Of a DNA stretch of 42,997 nucleotides, positions 32,946-41,564 are shown piece by piece (position 1 is the first letter of the stretch; each line of letters opens with the position of its first letter). The position numbers were made by a program, and so were the translations under genes. The notes below the pieces were generated by a model that saw only the letters and a list, made by a program, of their open reading frames with translations, had not been told where the DNA came from and did no database searches. This stretch comes from DATATB01 sp036268995 (GTDB lineage: Bacteria; Planctomycetota; Planctomycetia; Pirellulales; PNKZ01). Location: assembly GCA_036268995.1 (NCBI GenBank), contig DATATB010000015.1, positions 1-42,997 on the forward strand. Direction: 5' to 3'.

Positions 32946-33593
32946 ATGATGTTCGTTCTCAATCCGGTCCGCGTGATCGGCTGGTTGGCCGTGATTGCGA
33001 TTGGCTCTGCGCTGGCGGCCGAGGCCATGGCCCAGTCGGGCAGCATCGACACGACGCGCAGCCGTGTTTACGTATATGTCGGCAAGACCGGGGCCGGTCA
33101 CGCGCACGGCGTCGAAGGGACGTTGGCCGGCGGAGAACTTCATCTCGGCGGTACGTCGCCCGCCGGCAATCTGACGTTCGACCTAGGCAAGTTCGCGGCC
33201 GATACGCCGGCCGCGCGGCAATTGTTCAAGCTGCCCGGCGAAACCGACGCCAACACCCGTGGCCAGGTAAGCGCCAGCATGCTCGGCGAGAGTGTGTTGA
33301 ACGTCAAGAAGTATCCCACCGCTCGGTTCGTCGTGAAGCGCGTACAAGCACTCGGCCCGACGGGGCCAGGGACCGCGCGCTATCAACTCGAAGGCGAATT
33401 GACGCTGCACGGCGCACAACAACCGCTGACGATCGTGGCCACTGCCGACGCGCTCGAGGGCATGACGCGGCTGCGCGGCCGATTCAAGATCAAGCAAACC
33501 GACTTCGGCATCAAACCCTTCACCAAGTTTCTGGGCGCCGTCGGCGTAACCGACGAGTTGCAGATTCTCGGCGAGATCTGGGTTCGGCCCTAA
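32946..33593 (+). CDS. YceI family periplasmic lipid-binding-like protein
   Basis: 215 residues from ATG 32946 (GGAGG 6 nt upstream; ATG 32949 also in frame). Signal peptide MFVLNPVRVIGWLAVIAIGSALAAEAMAQ. The YceI lipocalin-like fold is supported by IDTTRSRVYVYVGKTGAGHAHGVEG, FVVKRVQALG, YQLEGELTLHGAQQPLTIVATA and GRFKIKQTDFGIKPFTKFLGAVGVTDELQILGEIW. Homologues bind polyisoprenoids such as octaprenyl compounds (established for a structure of the family). This fits the flanking prenyl-type reductase and methyltransferases. Its 3' end overlaps the stop of the convergent membrane methyltransferase by a few bases. Confidence 0.92.
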   Translation: MMFVLNPVRVIGWLAVIAIGSALAAEAMAQSGSIDTTRSRVYVYVGKTGAGHAHGVEGTLAGGELHLGGTSPAGNLTFDLGKFAADTPAARQLFKLPGETDANTRGQVSASMLGESVLNVKKYPTARFVVKRVQALGPTGPGTARYQLEGELTLHGAQQPLTIVATADALEGMTRLRGRFKIKQTDFGIKPFTKFLGAVGVTDELQILGEIWVRP

Positions 33594-34405
33594 CGGGATG
33601 CAGATAAGGCATCTTGCCTGGCGTTGCCAGCGCCGCTCTTGAGAATGGCCGGCGCAGCAGCCGGTTCCGGCTGCAAAGGCATGTTCGGAAATTTGCGGCG
33701 GCCGAGCGGCCCGAAGAACATGCCGGGATAGCCGGGCACTTTGGCCTGATACTGGCGATAGGTGTTTCCCATGTAATGGGTCAAGCGCCAGTCTTTCAGC
33801 ATGCTGCCGCCGAAGATGTAGACCGTCCATAAGCCGGTCAGGACCGCGCGGTCGATCGTCATGTCGGCCGTAAACCACGCAAGCCCAAAAAAACTCAAGT
33901 AGCCCGGATGTCGCATCACCGCGAAGGCACCGCGCGGTTTGAAAGGGCGGCGCGGAATCGGCTGCCGTTTGACCCAATACCACCAGGGAAGCCAGCCCGT
34001 GTGATATCCAAAACCCGAGCACCAGAGGCTGAAAAATAGCGTGCCCCAACAGCCCAGATACAACGTCTGAACTGCCAGCCGCGGCCAGCCCGCCAGTTGC
34101 CAGATCGCCCAGTCGCCAACTTGCCACTGGCTGATGGCCAACAGCAACGTCAGGCAGGTGGTCGTGCAAAAAAACAGGCCGTAAAAAGCCGGCGCGATGA
34201 TCCGTTCCAGCCGCTTTCGGATGCTCGGCCACAGCAGCACGCTATGAATGACGCAAAACTGGAGCGCCAGCAGCGCATCCCAAGCCAAGGCCGCGTGGCC
34301 AGCCCGCGGGGAAGTTCCGAGCAGAAAAATATAAGTGTAATACGAAGCCACCACGAACAGGACTTGCACCAGCAGGCCGACTGCGATTCCCAGGAATCTA
34401 CGCAT
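33590..34405 (-). CDS. Integral membrane methyltransferase, isoprenylcysteine-carboxyl-methyltransferase/NnrU-like
   Basis: 271 residues from ATG 34405. Five or six TM segments (LGIAVGLLVQVLFVVASYYTYIFLL and following) and a SAM-contact region VMRHPGYLSFFGLAWF, the RHPxY motif of the ICMT/PEMT/NnrU superfamily, with a later YMGNTYRQYQAKVPGYPG. Relatives methylate isoprenyl-cysteine, phospholipids or methanethiol (MddA); the substrate here is unknown. It is the fourth gene of the apparent isoprenoid/lipid tailoring neighbourhood. Its stop overlaps the YceI stop on the opposite strand. Confidence 0.88.
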   Translation of the reverse strand: MRRFLGIAVGLLVQVLFVVASYYTYIFLLGTSPRAGHAALAWDALLALQFCVIHSVLLWPSIRKRLERIIAPAFYGLFFCTTTCLTLLLAISQWQVGDWAIWQLAGWPRLAVQTLYLGCWGTLFFSLWCSGFGYHTGWLPWWYWVKRQPIPRRPFKPRGAFAVMRHPGYLSFFGLAWFTADMTIDRAVLTGLWTVYIFGGSMLKDWRLTHYMGNTYRQYQAKVPGYPGMFFGPLGRRKFPNMPLQPEPAAAPAILKSGAGNARQDALSASR

Positions 34406-34558
34406 GGGTCAGGTCTCAATCGTGTCCGCAGCCGCGGAGCTCGGCTTTGGCGACTGCTGCGAAGGCCAACCCAAGCCTAGCAGAAGCCCGACAGGTCGAG
34501 AAGCAGAATCGCGATTGCCCGCTGGTGATGCACTCGAATAACTAGCTCCGCGCTCGCG

Positions 34559-35395
34559 CTATTTCGGCGTCCCAGCCAAGAACGCCCATAATTCTTGCGT
34601 CGGCTTGTCGTCGGGCTTTCCGAGATCCGAATTGATCGTGCCGTGCGTCTTGCCCTCGCCGGCGACGAGCTTTGCCGAGACGCCCACTTCTTCAAGCGCC
34701 TTGGCCAGCCGCTGGGCTTGGGCACCCGTCAGTGGGTTGCCGGCGACGTACAGAATCAGAAACGGCGGAATGCCCTTGCCGCTGGCGACGTGCGTGACCG
34801 GCGACAGGTCCTTCTGGCTTTCGGCGTTGCCGAACTTCTGGGCATGGCTCGCGGCACTCTTCGCGGGCTCGGTCGCAATTTGCAGCGGCACGTCGTAGGT
34901 GTCGCCATCGACCGGCACGCAGCCTTTGATGATCGCCAGCGACAAGCCTTCGGCCTTTAGATAGCGATCGTCGGTGCAAATCAAGGCCGCCAGTTGCGCG
35001 CCGGCGGAATGGCCCATCACGAAGATCGTTTTGGGATCGCCGCCGTACTCCTTGGCGTGGTCGTGAGTCCAGCGAATGGCCTTTGCCACGTCCTCGGCGA
35101 TTTGCTTGATCGTGACGTTGGGGACGAACCGGTAATTCGTAGCTACGAACACAAAACCTTTGTCCACGAAAGCCTGCGGTTTGGCCTGCACCTCGGTCTT
35201 GTTGCCCTGCACCCAACCGCCGCCATGAATCCAGAACACGATCGGATGATCGTGGCCGCCGGTGGGCGCGTAGACATCCAGCGTCTGCCGCTCGTTCTTC
35301 GGCTCGACGTAGGCGATATCGCGATCGACCCGCGGCTCCGCGGCAAAGGCCGGCGCGGCGATGCACAGCAGGGAAGCAAACAGTGCAGGACGCAT
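34559..35395 (-). CDS. Secreted alpha/beta hydrolase (carboxylesterase/formamidase-like)
   Basis: 278 residues from ATG 35395 (GGAG 8 nt upstream); a TTG at 35410 is rejected. Signal peptide MRPALFASLLCIAAPAFAAE. The oxyanion motif is FWIHGGGW, the nucleophile Ser lies in VMGHSAGAQLA, and the His in EGKTHGTIN. The acid that usually sits in a VADRPD-like segment is not obvious: the corresponding stretch reads YVAGNPLTG. The N-terminal DIAYVEPKNERQTLDVYAPTGG is typical of BD-FAE/kynurenine-formamidase-like esterases. It lies about 45 nt downstream of the dehydrogenase-cytochrome gene on the same strand and could be in its operon. Confidence 0.88.
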   Translation of the reverse strand: MRPALFASLLCIAAPAFAAEPRVDRDIAYVEPKNERQTLDVYAPTGGHDHPIVFWIHGGGWVQGNKTEVQAKPQAFVDKGFVFVATNYRFVPNVTIKQIAEDVAKAIRWTHDHAKEYGGDPKTIFVMGHSAGAQLAALICTDDRYLKAEGLSLAIIKGCVPVDGDTYDVPLQIATEPAKSAASHAQKFGNAESQKDLSPVTHVASGKGIPPFLILYVAGNPLTGAQAQRLAKALEEVGVSAKLVAGEGKTHGTINSDLGKPDDKPTQELWAFLAGTPK

Positions 35396-35440
35396 GCGAT
35401 GACTCCGCAAGGGGTTTGATCGTCAGTTCAATGGTTGTTA

Positions 35441-37672
35441 CTACTTTGTCCCGGGCTGCTCTGATGATACTTGCTCGATCCAGGCACGCAACAACTCGAC
35501 CGCTTGCGTGTCGACGAGCGAGGTCGCCAGCGGTGGCATTTGGCCCGGCCCGCGGCGATTGACGCGCTCCAGCAATATCGATCGCCGCGGCGAGCCGGGC
35601 GCAATTATCCGTGCATCGACGATCCCATACGTGTGATGCTGCGGCAGCGCATCGAGCATGTTCGTCTTGGCCAGCTCGACGTCGAAGACCAGTTCCAGCC
35701 GCGCGTTCCCACCGCCGGCCATGGTGTGGCACGACGCACAGTTGGCGTGCAAATAGCTTCGCACGCGGGCGTCGAGATTTTGCTTCGCATCCTGCGGATC
35801 GACCAGGTGCGGATATTCGTCCGGACGTTTGGCGAGCGCCGACGCACCGGGCTTGGCGGCGCGAAACAGCCCGATGTGATCCAGCGTGCGCAGTTGATTG
35901 TCTCGCACCGCGCCGTAGTCGTGCGATTGGTTCATCTGCCAGGTGTTCAATCCCAACACGAAGTTGACAGCCCGGCTGTGGCAGACCAGGCACTCGGCCC
36001 GGCTGGGATAATGCCAGACTTGCTCGCGCCGGCCGCCGGGCGACTGCGAATCCTGGATGGTGAACGCGCGGTCCATGCCGGCCGAGGCCACGAGCGTGGC
36101 ATCCGTCTGCTGGTCGTTCCATTGGTACGAATAGCCTTGCCACTCGCCCTGCTGCCGGGTCAGCAGCCGCGTTTCGACGCGCCGCCGCGAGGCCGGTTTG
36201 CCGGCTTCGCGCTCGAGCGAAAACGTCTTGACCAGCACCGCACCTTCGGGAAACTTCCAGCCGTGCTTGGCGGTGAATTCGATTTGCGACGCGCCAGGCA
36301 GCGCAATCCAGCGATCCTTCCACGCTCCATCCGACCACAGCGGCGCATTGACCGAGTACGGAACGAGCGCCGGATCGGGACGCGCATCGGCCACGGAGCG
36401 AAACAGCCCTGTCTCGCTGAGCCGCGTGGGAAACTTCGCCGGCTTCTTCTCTGCCGGCAGCGGCTCAAGCCGATAAATCCCGCCGCCATAGTCGATCACC
36501 AGCAATTCGCCGTCCGGGTCGATGGCAAATCCGGTGATCGCCAACTGCGTGTCGGCCAGCTCGCGATGAAACGTGGCACGGCGGCCGTCGTGGCGCAAGC
36601 CCCAGATCCGGCCGGTCGAGTAATCGCCGTAGATATACGTGCCTTGCAGGCCCGGAAACTTCGTGCCGTAATAGACGACACCGCCGGTGAGCGAGCGGGC
36701 TTCGGAGTGATGATGCTCGGCGGCCGGCGGCACGTGCGGCGTCGGCCCGAGCTTTCGCTCGAGCTGAAACGGGTGATTGCCTTCGAACACGCTCCAGCCG
36801 AAATTATCTCCGCGCCGCACGAGGAACACCTGCTCCCACAGATCCTGGCCGTTGTTGCCCACCCACAATTGGCCGTTGCGCGGATCGAACGTCATGCGCC
36901 AAGGATTGCGGAAGCCATAGGCCCAAATCTCGGGCCGCGCGCCGGGCAGGCCGACGAACGGATTGTTGCGCGGAACCGAGTACGCCTTGCCGCCGGACGG
37001 ATGATCCACGTCGATGCGCAGCATCGCGCCCAACAGGTCGTTCATGCTCTGGCCGCTGAGATCGCCGTCCGAGTCGCTGGTGCCGTCGCCCGTGGGAATG
37101 TACAGAAAGCCATCCGGCCCAAAACCCAGGTCGCCGCCGTCGTGCCCGTTGGATGGCCACTCCAGGATCGGCAGTTCCGAATCGGCGCGCAAGCGAAAGG
37201 GCGTGGTGCGCTCCATCGTGAAGCGCGAGACCCGATCGAGTGAGGTTTTGCCGTCTCCCTTGCGATTGGAAAAAATGAATACGTAGCGGTTGGTCGCGAA
37301 ATCGGGATGAAACGTCAGCCCGTAAATCAGCCGATCAAGCTCCAGGATCGTCTCGGCCGTTTTCGCGTCCGACCCAAATTCGATCCGCCGGATGCGCCCT
37401 TTTATTCGGTCGCTCAACTGCTCGACGAGCAGCATGCACTGCCGGCCCGGCTCGCGCAGCAGGTAGATCGGGCGGGTCAAACTGAGCTGCGGCCAGATCT
37501 GCACGGCCCGATACGGCAACGGCGGATCGGGCGACCCGATCACGCGCGACGTCGTCCACGGGATACGCTTATCGATCCCGAACGGGCGATCTTTCACCGC
37601 ATCGGCCGCCAGGCAATAACCTGGCGCGAGGATAGCGCACATGACGACAAGCTGGTAAAGCCGGCCCAACAT
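35441..37672 (-). CDS. Glucose/sorbosone-dehydrogenase-like propeller fused to SO_2930-type dihaem cytochrome
   Basis: 743 residues from ATG 37672, which opens a signal peptide (MLGRLYQLVVMCAILAPGYCLAAD); longer starts at 37738 or 37858 add a hydrophilic extension and lack a site. Residues of about 30-400 resemble PQQ-dependent glucose/sorbosone dehydrogenases: LLVEQLSDRIKGRIRRIE, YGLTFHPDFATNRYVFI, GHDGGDLGFGPDGFLYIPTGDG, EIWAYGFRNPWRMTFDP and TGFAIDPDGELLVIDYGGGIYRL. The C-terminal half matches the SO_2930-type (HNE_0200) cytochrome, with SVNAPLWSDGAWKDRWIALPG, GYSYQWNDQQTDATLV, and two haem motifs CLVCH and CASCH. Periplasmic. An electron path from propeller to haem is inferred. Confidence 0.88.
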   Translation of the reverse strand: MLGRLYQLVVMCAILAPGYCLAADAVKDRPFGIDKRIPWTTSRVIGSPDPPLPYRAVQIWPQLSLTRPIYLLREPGRQCMLLVEQLSDRIKGRIRRIEFGSDAKTAETILELDRLIYGLTFHPDFATNRYVFIFSNRKGDGKTSLDRVSRFTMERTTPFRLRADSELPILEWPSNGHDGGDLGFGPDGFLYIPTGDGTSDSDGDLSGQSMNDLLGAMLRIDVDHPSGGKAYSVPRNNPFVGLPGARPEIWAYGFRNPWRMTFDPRNGQLWVGNNGQDLWEQVFLVRRGDNFGWSVFEGNHPFQLERKLGPTPHVPPAAEHHHSEARSLTGGVVYYGTKFPGLQGTYIYGDYSTGRIWGLRHDGRRATFHRELADTQLAITGFAIDPDGELLVIDYGGGIYRLEPLPAEKKPAKFPTRLSETGLFRSVADARPDPALVPYSVNAPLWSDGAWKDRWIALPGASQIEFTAKHGWKFPEGAVLVKTFSLEREAGKPASRRRVETRLLTRQQGEWQGYSYQWNDQQTDATLVASAGMDRAFTIQDSQSPGGRREQVWHYPSRAECLVCHSRAVNFVLGLNTWQMNQSHDYGAVRDNQLRTLDHIGLFRAAKPGASALAKRPDEYPHLVDPQDAKQNLDARVRSYLHANCASCHTMAGGGNARLELVFDVELAKTNMLDALPQHHTYGIVDARIIAPGSPRRSILLERVNRRGPGQMPPLATSLVDTQAVELLRAWIEQVSSEQPGTK

Positions 37673-37782
37673 GATTTTGCGCAGGTCCTGGAGCTTGAAT
37701 CCGTGCGGAGCAGGGGAGTCCGCGAGAACATTTTCCATCGGCCGGCTCGCGGATGGTAGCCCCCGAGCCGGGGTTCGACCGG

Positions 37783-40230
37783 TCAAACGCCGGTCGATTC
37801 GCTCGAAACGCCGAAATGATGCAGCACGTTCTTTAGCAGCGTGCTCCACTGCGGGCAAACCGCCAACGTCCAGCCGGCCCCGATACTGGGAGCCGCAAAT
37901 ACCTGGCCTCCCTCGCGGCGCTGCCAGTGAATCATGTCGCAGAGCGAGTCGTCCTTGCGGCGCAAGGACGGGCTTAACACGCGATGGGCGTAATCGCGAA
38001 CGGCGCCCAGCGTGCCGTCAGAAGCGAGTTTGCCAACGGCCAGCAGGCGGATGCCGGCCGGGTCCGCCAGGTCCGTGGCCAAACCGGCAATCGCCGGCAG
38101 GCGGCGGGTAAATTCCAACAGCGTCGAGACGCGCACGTCGGTCTCGTGAATGATCGGCTGCCGGCTGGGCTGCGCGCGATCGAACGCGAAGCGCTCGCCG
38201 GCCTTCAAACCCGTGTCGTGCGGCTGGTGGAAAAACGGATGTGCGGCATCGGCCACGTGAAACGCGCCGCTCATCTTGGGTGAGATTCCCGAGGCGCCGG
38301 CGAACTCGACGCCCAGCGTCTGCCACTGGGGATCGCCGCAATCGCGCGGCACGCCGCCCCGCCGCTGGTCGTGCTCGTGCCAGCATTCGCCGCGCATATA
38401 CTCGGCCAATTGGGCTCCCCAGGCGTCGGCCTTGCGGCATTCGATGATCGCGCCGTCGTCGTTCTGCGTCACGCGCCAATACATCGTGTTGCCGCTGAGG
38501 CACACGACGTTGCCGCCGCGATCGAGGAATTCTCGCACCCGCTGCATTGCCTCGCGCGTCCAGTATTCGCTATGACCGACGATGAACAGCACCTTCGCGC
38601 CGTCCAGCGCTTGGGGATCTGCGTGCAAATCCTGATCGCTGAGGGCGTCGTAGCGGTAGCCGCCCTGCTCAAGCCAGCGCTGCGTAAAGCGATCGGCCCG
38701 CGACAGATGGCTGTAGCCCATCTCGGGCGGCGAGTACAGCGCGAAAGGCGACGAGGCCGGCCAGGGCATCCGCCAGCCGAGCTGATACGTCGGCTGGCCC
38801 GCGCGGTGCGCTCGATAGAAGCAATAGGCCGCCAGCGGATCGTCGCGTTGCGGTTTGTAGCCATTGGTATTGATGTAGCCATGCACGCCGGGCCAGGCCG
38901 GACCCAGCGGCGCCGTGGAATAGGCCTTCCACGTGTTGGTCGAAAACAACAGGGCAATCGGCGCGGGCGCGGTCTCCGGCGCGCGCCGCACGACAAAGGT
39001 CGCGTGTGTCATCGCGTCGGTGCCGGCTTGCGTGAACTGCCCGCGCAATGCGTACAAACCCGATTGGGCTTGCTTGGGCAACGTGAAGGTTAACGTAGGC
39101 TGCCAGTGGCAATCGTAAAGATCGTCCGAAGCCAGCCGCAGCCCGTGGCCGCGCGTCGCATCGCGCCGCGGTTCGTAGTCGCGCCGATAACGGGCGATGA
39201 CCGGCATGAACGACGGGCCGCCGATCATCCAGGTGGCGTGATTGATGATCCTGCCCTGCCGGCCCGCAGGACTGATGTCGGCAAGCGCCGCCCCGCGTTC
39301 TTCGCTCAGCGGCCAGCAACCCCAAAGATCTTGATCGACGCTGGGAGTCATCAGCCCGCGCTCGGCGTGCCGCGTGCGGATTTCGAGTTCATTCAGCGCG
39401 CGGCCATAGATGACCGGCATCGCGATGTCGGCATCGAGGAGTCCCGCTGCGTTTCCTTCAATGCCGAGTGCTCCGATCCGCAGCGGACAAGCGGCCGGCA
39501 CAAGCGGCTTTTGCACCGGCCACTGGCCGACGCGCCGGCCGTCGAGCCAGAGGGTCTTCTCGCTTCCGCCGGCCACCGCCACCACGTGGTGCCAGTCAGC
39601 CGGCGGAGTCACGTAGCTGCTAAATGTCGGCTTTCCCGGCAGCGTCAGCCTGGCCGACGTGCGATGGGTCGTCGCCGCGGGATCGGCAGCCTCGCCGGCG
39701 AACAGCCCCAGCGTGCCGTCGGGAAACACCAGCAGGCCGAAACCTTGGCCACCATCGAGCTGCGAGACAATGGCCTGCGGTTCGTGTACGTTCCACAGTC
39801 GCACCCAGCACTCGAGCGTCAGCGCGGCCACCGGGCGGCTGGGCAAGCCTTGCTCGACGTGAATGTAGCTGCCGGGATGCACCGGCTGCATTGCCGGCTG
39901 TTCGATCCGCATCCGGTGCAGCACTTCGTCCTTGGCAGGGGCGTCGATCACCTCGCCGAGCCGCACGACTTCGAGCTGGCAGGGGAGCGTGTTGCTGACA
40001 AAGGCCGTGAGTGTCTCACCGGCGGCATAGCTCGGCTTGTCGGTATACAGATGCACGCCCTGGATGGGCAATGCGCGATGCGGCGGAATCGCTGCGGCGC
40101 GGGCCGCCGGGTCCGATGCGCCGGCCGTATCGAGCGCCAGCGCGGCAGCGTCGAAGTGGCCGAGCATTGCCCCGGTGGCGATCGCCGAGCCGGTCGAAAG
40201 CAGGAACTCGCGTCGCGTGGGGTCCGTCAT
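37783..40230 (-). CDS. Tat-exported dimethylformamidase-like protein with LamG insertion
   Basis: 815 residues from ATG 40230. A Tat signal (TRREFLLSTGSAIATGAM) marks export in folded form. A beta-rich N-terminal domain (58-110) is followed by a LamG-like domain (about 130-290: LTLECWVRLWN, GFGLLVFPDGTLGLF, DWHHVVAVAGGSEKTLWLDGRRVG). The C-terminal two thirds resemble the large subunit of N,N-dimethylformamidase (DmfA2): PIALLFSTNTWKAYST, FYRAHRAGQPTYQLGWRMPWP, GHSEYWTREAMQRVREFL and CLSGNTMYWRV. H553, E555 and N581 have the same spacing as H519, E521 and N547, which I recall as DmfA2 active-site residues. No small subunit is nearby. Substrate unknown; an amide or glycan-linked one is possible. 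Confidence 0.85.
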   Translation of the reverse strand: MTDPTRREFLLSTGSAIATGAMLGHFDAAALALDTAGASDPAARAAAIPPHRALPIQGVHLYTDKPSYAAGETLTAFVSNTLPCQLEVVRLGEVIDAPAKDEVLHRMRIEQPAMQPVHPGSYIHVEQGLPSRPVAALTLECWVRLWNVHEPQAIVSQLDGGQGFGLLVFPDGTLGLFAGEAADPAATTHRTSARLTLPGKPTFSSYVTPPADWHHVVAVAGGSEKTLWLDGRRVGQWPVQKPLVPAACPLRIGALGIEGNAAGLLDADIAMPVIYGRALNELEIRTRHAERGLMTPSVDQDLWGCWPLSEERGAALADISPAGRQGRIINHATWMIGGPSFMPVIARYRRDYEPRRDATRGHGLRLASDDLYDCHWQPTLTFTLPKQAQSGLYALRGQFTQAGTDAMTHATFVVRRAPETAPAPIALLFSTNTWKAYSTAPLGPAWPGVHGYINTNGYKPQRDDPLAAYCFYRAHRAGQPTYQLGWRMPWPASSPFALYSPPEMGYSHLSRADRFTQRWLEQGGYRYDALSDQDLHADPQALDGAKVLFIVGHSEYWTREAMQRVREFLDRGGNVVCLSGNTMYWRVTQNDDGAIIECRKADAWGAQLAEYMRGECWHEHDQRRGGVPRDCGDPQWQTLGVEFAGASGISPKMSGAFHVADAAHPFFHQPHDTGLKAGERFAFDRAQPSRQPIIHETDVRVSTLLEFTRRLPAIAGLATDLADPAGIRLLAVGKLASDGTLGAVRDYAHRVLSPSLRRKDDSLCDMIHWQRREGGQVFAAPSIGAGWTLAVCPQWSTLLKNVLHHFGVSSESTGV

Positions 40231-40234
40231 GGTG

Positions 40235-40269
40235 GTCCGTTGTCAGTTGTCAGTTGTCAGTCGTCCGTT
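40235..40269 (+). repeat. Five GTC(C/A)GT(T/C) heptamers in the divergent gap
   Basis: Units GTCCGTT, GTCAGTT, GTCAGTT, GTCAGTC and GTCCGTT immediately upstream of the start of the dimethylformamidase-like gene and before the Rieske gene. They share the unit seen at 6984 and 22977. Confidence 0.9.
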
Positions 40270-40409
40270 GGTCTTGGTAAGAGCAGCTTGCCATAGTCTA
40301 CCAAATCTGGCCGCGATTCGACGGGCAGGGTGACCAGCGACTTGGGTAAGATAGTAGCCAAGGCTTGACCGCCCCACACCGCAAGCGCTTCACTGCATCG
40401 AGACTCCGC

Positions 40410-41564
40410 ATGTTTGTGCACCAGACACGGCTACCCCATGTCTTGCCGCCGCGCTTGTATGTTTGTCCCGAACAATACCAGCGGGAACTCGAAAACCTGT
40501 TTCGGCCGGCTTGGCATGTGGTCGCGGGAATCGAGGACCTGGCCAGCGATGGCGACTTTCTCTCGCTGGAGCTGTTGGGAGTGCCGCTGCTTGTGCGGAA
40601 TTTTGGCGGCGAGCTGCATGCCTTTCTGAATGTCTGCACGCATCGGCACTGCCTGTTGACTCACTTGCCGTGCGGCAACCAGCCGAAGCTGGTCTGCCAG
40701 TATCATGGTTGGGAATATTGTGCCGACGGCAGCACCACGCGAATTCCGGACGCCGGAAGTTTTCGCCCTTTGCCCGGCGGCCCGGAACGGTTGCGGAAGT
40801 TTGCCATTCGAGTGCGTGGCCCGCTCGTGTTTGTGTCGCTCGCGGAAAGTCCGGTTCCGCTGGAGGACCTTCTTGGGCCATTGTCCGAGCCGTGCGACGA
40901 GTATCCCGCCGAGCGGTGGCGCTTGTCGGACGCGTGGTCGTACCGTCTCGACGTGAATTGGAAGGTGCCGGTCGAAAACACGATCGAGTCGTATCACGTT
41001 CCGCTGGTGCATCCGCAGACGCTGGTCAAATACACCGACGAAGACGCGACCACACACGAGCTGTTTTCGACGGGCACGGTGATGCGGTCGCTCAGTGTCA
41101 CACCCTTCGTTTATCGGCTGCTGGCGCGGCTGGTTTTGCCTCGGCTGGACCCGTCCAGTTCGATCGAGCGGTATCGACTATTTCATGGGTTTCCGCATTT
41201 GTTTCTGATCCGCACCGACGCGACGCTGCAGGTGATGACCGTGCTTCCCACTTCACCCACGGCGTGCCAGATGGCGGTGCGACTCTACACGCTCCGGGCG
41301 GCGCGCGAGACCTGGGTGTCGCGACTGTGCACCTGGTTCTGGGGCAGACTGAAGTCCTATGTCGTAAAGATGATTCTCGCCGAGGACATCAGGCTTTTGC
41401 CCGATATCCAGCGCGGCATGCAGCACAGTCCGTTCCAGGGTACGATCAGCATGCGCGAAGAACTGGTGTTCGCGTTTCAAGACTACGTCCGCCGCCAATG
41501 CGGCTTGCCCGTCGGCGAATCCGTTTCGCCGCCGTCCACAACACCCTCGACGACACCCTTCTAA
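40410..41564 (+). CDS. Rieske non-haem iron oxygenase, alpha subunit
   Basis: 384 residues from ATG 40410; a TTG at 40365 is an alternative. Rieske cluster ligands: C76 and H78 in NVCTHRHCLL, C96 and H99 in LVCQYHGWEY. The catalytic-domain iron motif is ESYHVPLVHP (H196 and H201) with a later Asp in AEDIRLLPDIQRGM. The DVNWKVPVENTIESYH linker carries the bridging Asp. The family includes choline, carnitine and stachydrine demethylases and aromatic oxygenases; the domain layout is full length. No ferredoxin or reductase gene lies beside it. It is divergent from the dimethylformamidase-like gene, which could link it to metabolism of N-methylated compounds, but this is inference. Confidence 0.93.
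   Translation: MFVHQTRLPHVLPPRLYVCPEQYQRELENLFRPAWHVVAGIEDLASDGDFLSLELLGVPLLVRNFGGELHAFLNVCTHRHCLLTHLPCGNQPKLVCQYHGWEYCADGSTTRIPDAGSFRPLPGGPERLRKFAIRVRGPLVFVSLAESPVPLEDLLGPLSEPCDEYPAERWRLSDAWSYRLDVNWKVPVENTIESYHVPLVHPQTLVKYTDEDATTHELFSTGTVMRSLSVTPFVYRLLARLVLPRLDPSSSIERYRLFHGFPHLFLIRTDATLQVMTVLPTSPTACQMAVRLYTLRAARETWVSRLCTWFWGRLKSYVVKMILAEDIRLLPDIQRGMQHSPFQGTISMREELVFAFQDYVRRQCGLPVGESVSPPSTTPSTTPF

Noticed and set aside
35471..37243. 590-codon plus-strand frame over the dehydrogenase-cytochrome gene
   Set aside because: Low-complexity Arg/Gln/His translation; the minus-strand frame carries the propeller and haem motifs.
40463..41497. Plus-strand frame overlapping the Rieske gene and joined to the small membrane protein
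   Set aside because: The upstream part is an out-of-frame shadow of the Rieske gene; only the last part from about 41570 on looks like protein.
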